From positions 1 to 6,454 of the forward strand of contig JANXVS010000218.1 of the NCBI GenBank assembly GCA_025351555.1: a stretch of 6,454 nt of DNA. The letters run 5' to 3'. Source of the DNA: Pseudomonadota bacterium. GTDB taxonomy: Bacteria > Pseudomonadota > Gammaproteobacteria > Xanthomonadales > Rhodanobacteraceae. Position 1 is the stretch's first letter; each line of letters starts with the position of its first letter. Below, in pieces: positions 5,755 to 6,454 of this stretch. A program made the translations under genes and the position numbers. Below the pieces are notes generated by a model, which worked only from the letters and a program-made list of their open reading frames with translations, searched no databases and was not told the DNA's origin.

Positions 5755-6454
5755 ATGCAAAACACCACGATTCGCCTGATATTTGCCGCACTGACGCTCA
5801 CGCTGACTGCGTGCAACCAGCCGCCGGATTCCGCAACAAATCCACAAGTACACAATGTACCCACGCTGACGCCCGGCTCGACCCTGGTGCAATGGGCGCA
5901 GGGTGCGGCCCTGCTCGACAACCTCGGCAGTCATCGGCGCAAGATCACGACCGCCTCACCGCAGGCGCAGGCGTATTTCGATCAGGGCTTGCGCCTGATC
6001 TATGCGTTCAATCACGATGAAGCGGCGCGCGCCTTCGCCAAGGCGGTCGAACTCGATCCGGCATGCGCAGCGTGCTACTGGGGCGCCGCCGAGGCGCTCG
6101 GACCGAACTACAACATGCCGGCGATGCCGGATCGCTGGAAAGCGCTGTGGGACGCGGTACAGCGTGCGCAGCAGAACGCGGCCCAGGCGGCGCCGGTCGA
6201 GCAAGCACTGATCGGCGCGCTGGCCAAACGCTACAAGGGCCCCGACCCGGTAGGCCCGGATGCGATGCAGCCGTTCAACGTCGCCTATGCGCAGGGGATG
6301 CGCGAGGTGGCAAAACAGTATCCCGACGACGACGACGTACAGGTGTTCTTCGCCGAGGCGCTGATGACCGCAAACCCGTGGAAGCTGTGGAGCGTCGACG
6401 GCCAAGCTGCGCCGGGCACCGACGAAATCGTCGCGACACTGGAAACCGTGCTCA
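5755..6454 (+). CDS. TPR-containing lipoprotein (C-terminus cut by window edge)
   Basis: The visible 233 residues begin with a lipoprotein signal peptide: a short N-terminus with Arg7, a hydrophobic core (8-17) and the lipobox LTAC with Cys20 as the expected lipidated residue. Asn21 follows, so there is no Asp+2 inner-membrane retention signal of the E. coli type and an outer-membrane destination facing the periplasm is likely. After a low-complexity linker (21-45), residues about 70-103 form a TPR-like helical pair (YFDQGLRLIYAFNHDEAARA then FAKAVELDP). CYWGAAEALGPNYNMP (107-122) is the start of the next repeat, a pattern I associate with large TPR proteins of 500 or more residues. A CxxC pair (Cys104, Cys107) sits at the repeat boundary and is not followed by His, so it is not a c-type haem site. 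Later parts look helical, with acidic DDDD at 191-194. TPRs usually mediate protein contacts; no partner is evident. The gene seems to be its own unit, with a gap and ribosome binding site upstream. Confidence 0.88.
   Translation, partial: MQNTTIRLIFAALTLTLTACNQPPDSATNPQVHNVPTLTPGSTLVQWAQGAALLDNLGSHRRKITTASPQAQAYFDQGLRLIYAFNHDEAARAFAKAVELDPACAACYWGAAEALGPNYNMPAMPDRWKALWDAVQRAQQNAAQAAPVEQALIGALAKRYKGPDPVGPDAMQPFNVAYAQGMREVAKQYPDDDDVQVFFAEALMTANPWKLWSVDGQAAPGTDEIVATLETVL

Overview
The window is high-GC, tightly packed chromosomal DNA from a Gram-negative bacterium, with every gene running from or into a short intergenic gap. It carries aerobic ubiquinone hydroxylases in the ubiH-then-ubiI order known from gammaproteobacteria, an inner-membrane protein of an S-component-like type, and a lipoprotein signal. 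A gammaproteobacterium, perhaps from the Xanthomonadales, is my best guess. That is an inference from gene content and style, not from a marker gene.

Left part (1-2414, minus strand): two tandem FAD-dependent aromatic hydroxylases of the UbiH/UbiF/VisC/COQ6 family. The upstream one is UbiH (complete). The downstream one is UbiI/UbiF-type and runs off the left edge with only its C-terminus missing. One base separates the two genes, and a strong ribosome binding site for the second gene lies inside the last codons of ubiH. Together they supply O2-dependent ring hydroxylations of ubiquinone synthesis.

Divergent gap (2415-2492): 78 bases between ubiH and the rightward genes. It holds a TATCAT -10-like hexamer facing each way and a perfect 6-bp inverted repeat between them.

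Middle part (2493-5620, plus strand): a five-gene apparent operon. The genes are a CobC-like histidine phosphatase, a six-helix DUF6580/BtuM-like membrane protein, a PduO-type cob(I)alamin adenosyltransferase, a 151-residue conserved-looking protein of unknown function, and a class II histone-deacetylase-like zinc amidohydrolase. Gaps are 28 and 6 bases, then two successive 4-base ATGA overlaps. The first three genes read as a cobalamin salvage set: possible uptake of corrinoid through the inner membrane, adenosylation, and a phosphatase of the alpha-ribazole-phosphate phosphatase type. The last two are the puzzle: they are translationally coupled to the adenosyltransferase, but their link to B12 is unknown.

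Right part (5621-6454): a 134-base gap with overlapping, mutually exclusive hairpins and a -10-like hexamer, then the start of a TPR-containing lipoprotein cut by the right edge. I see no tRNA, rRNA, CRISPR array, insertion sequence, cobalamin riboswitch or other obvious mobile DNA. The most interesting item is the putative solitary B12 transporter operon carrying an unexplained deacetylase and unknown protein; I did not find a clearly new defence or mobile system.
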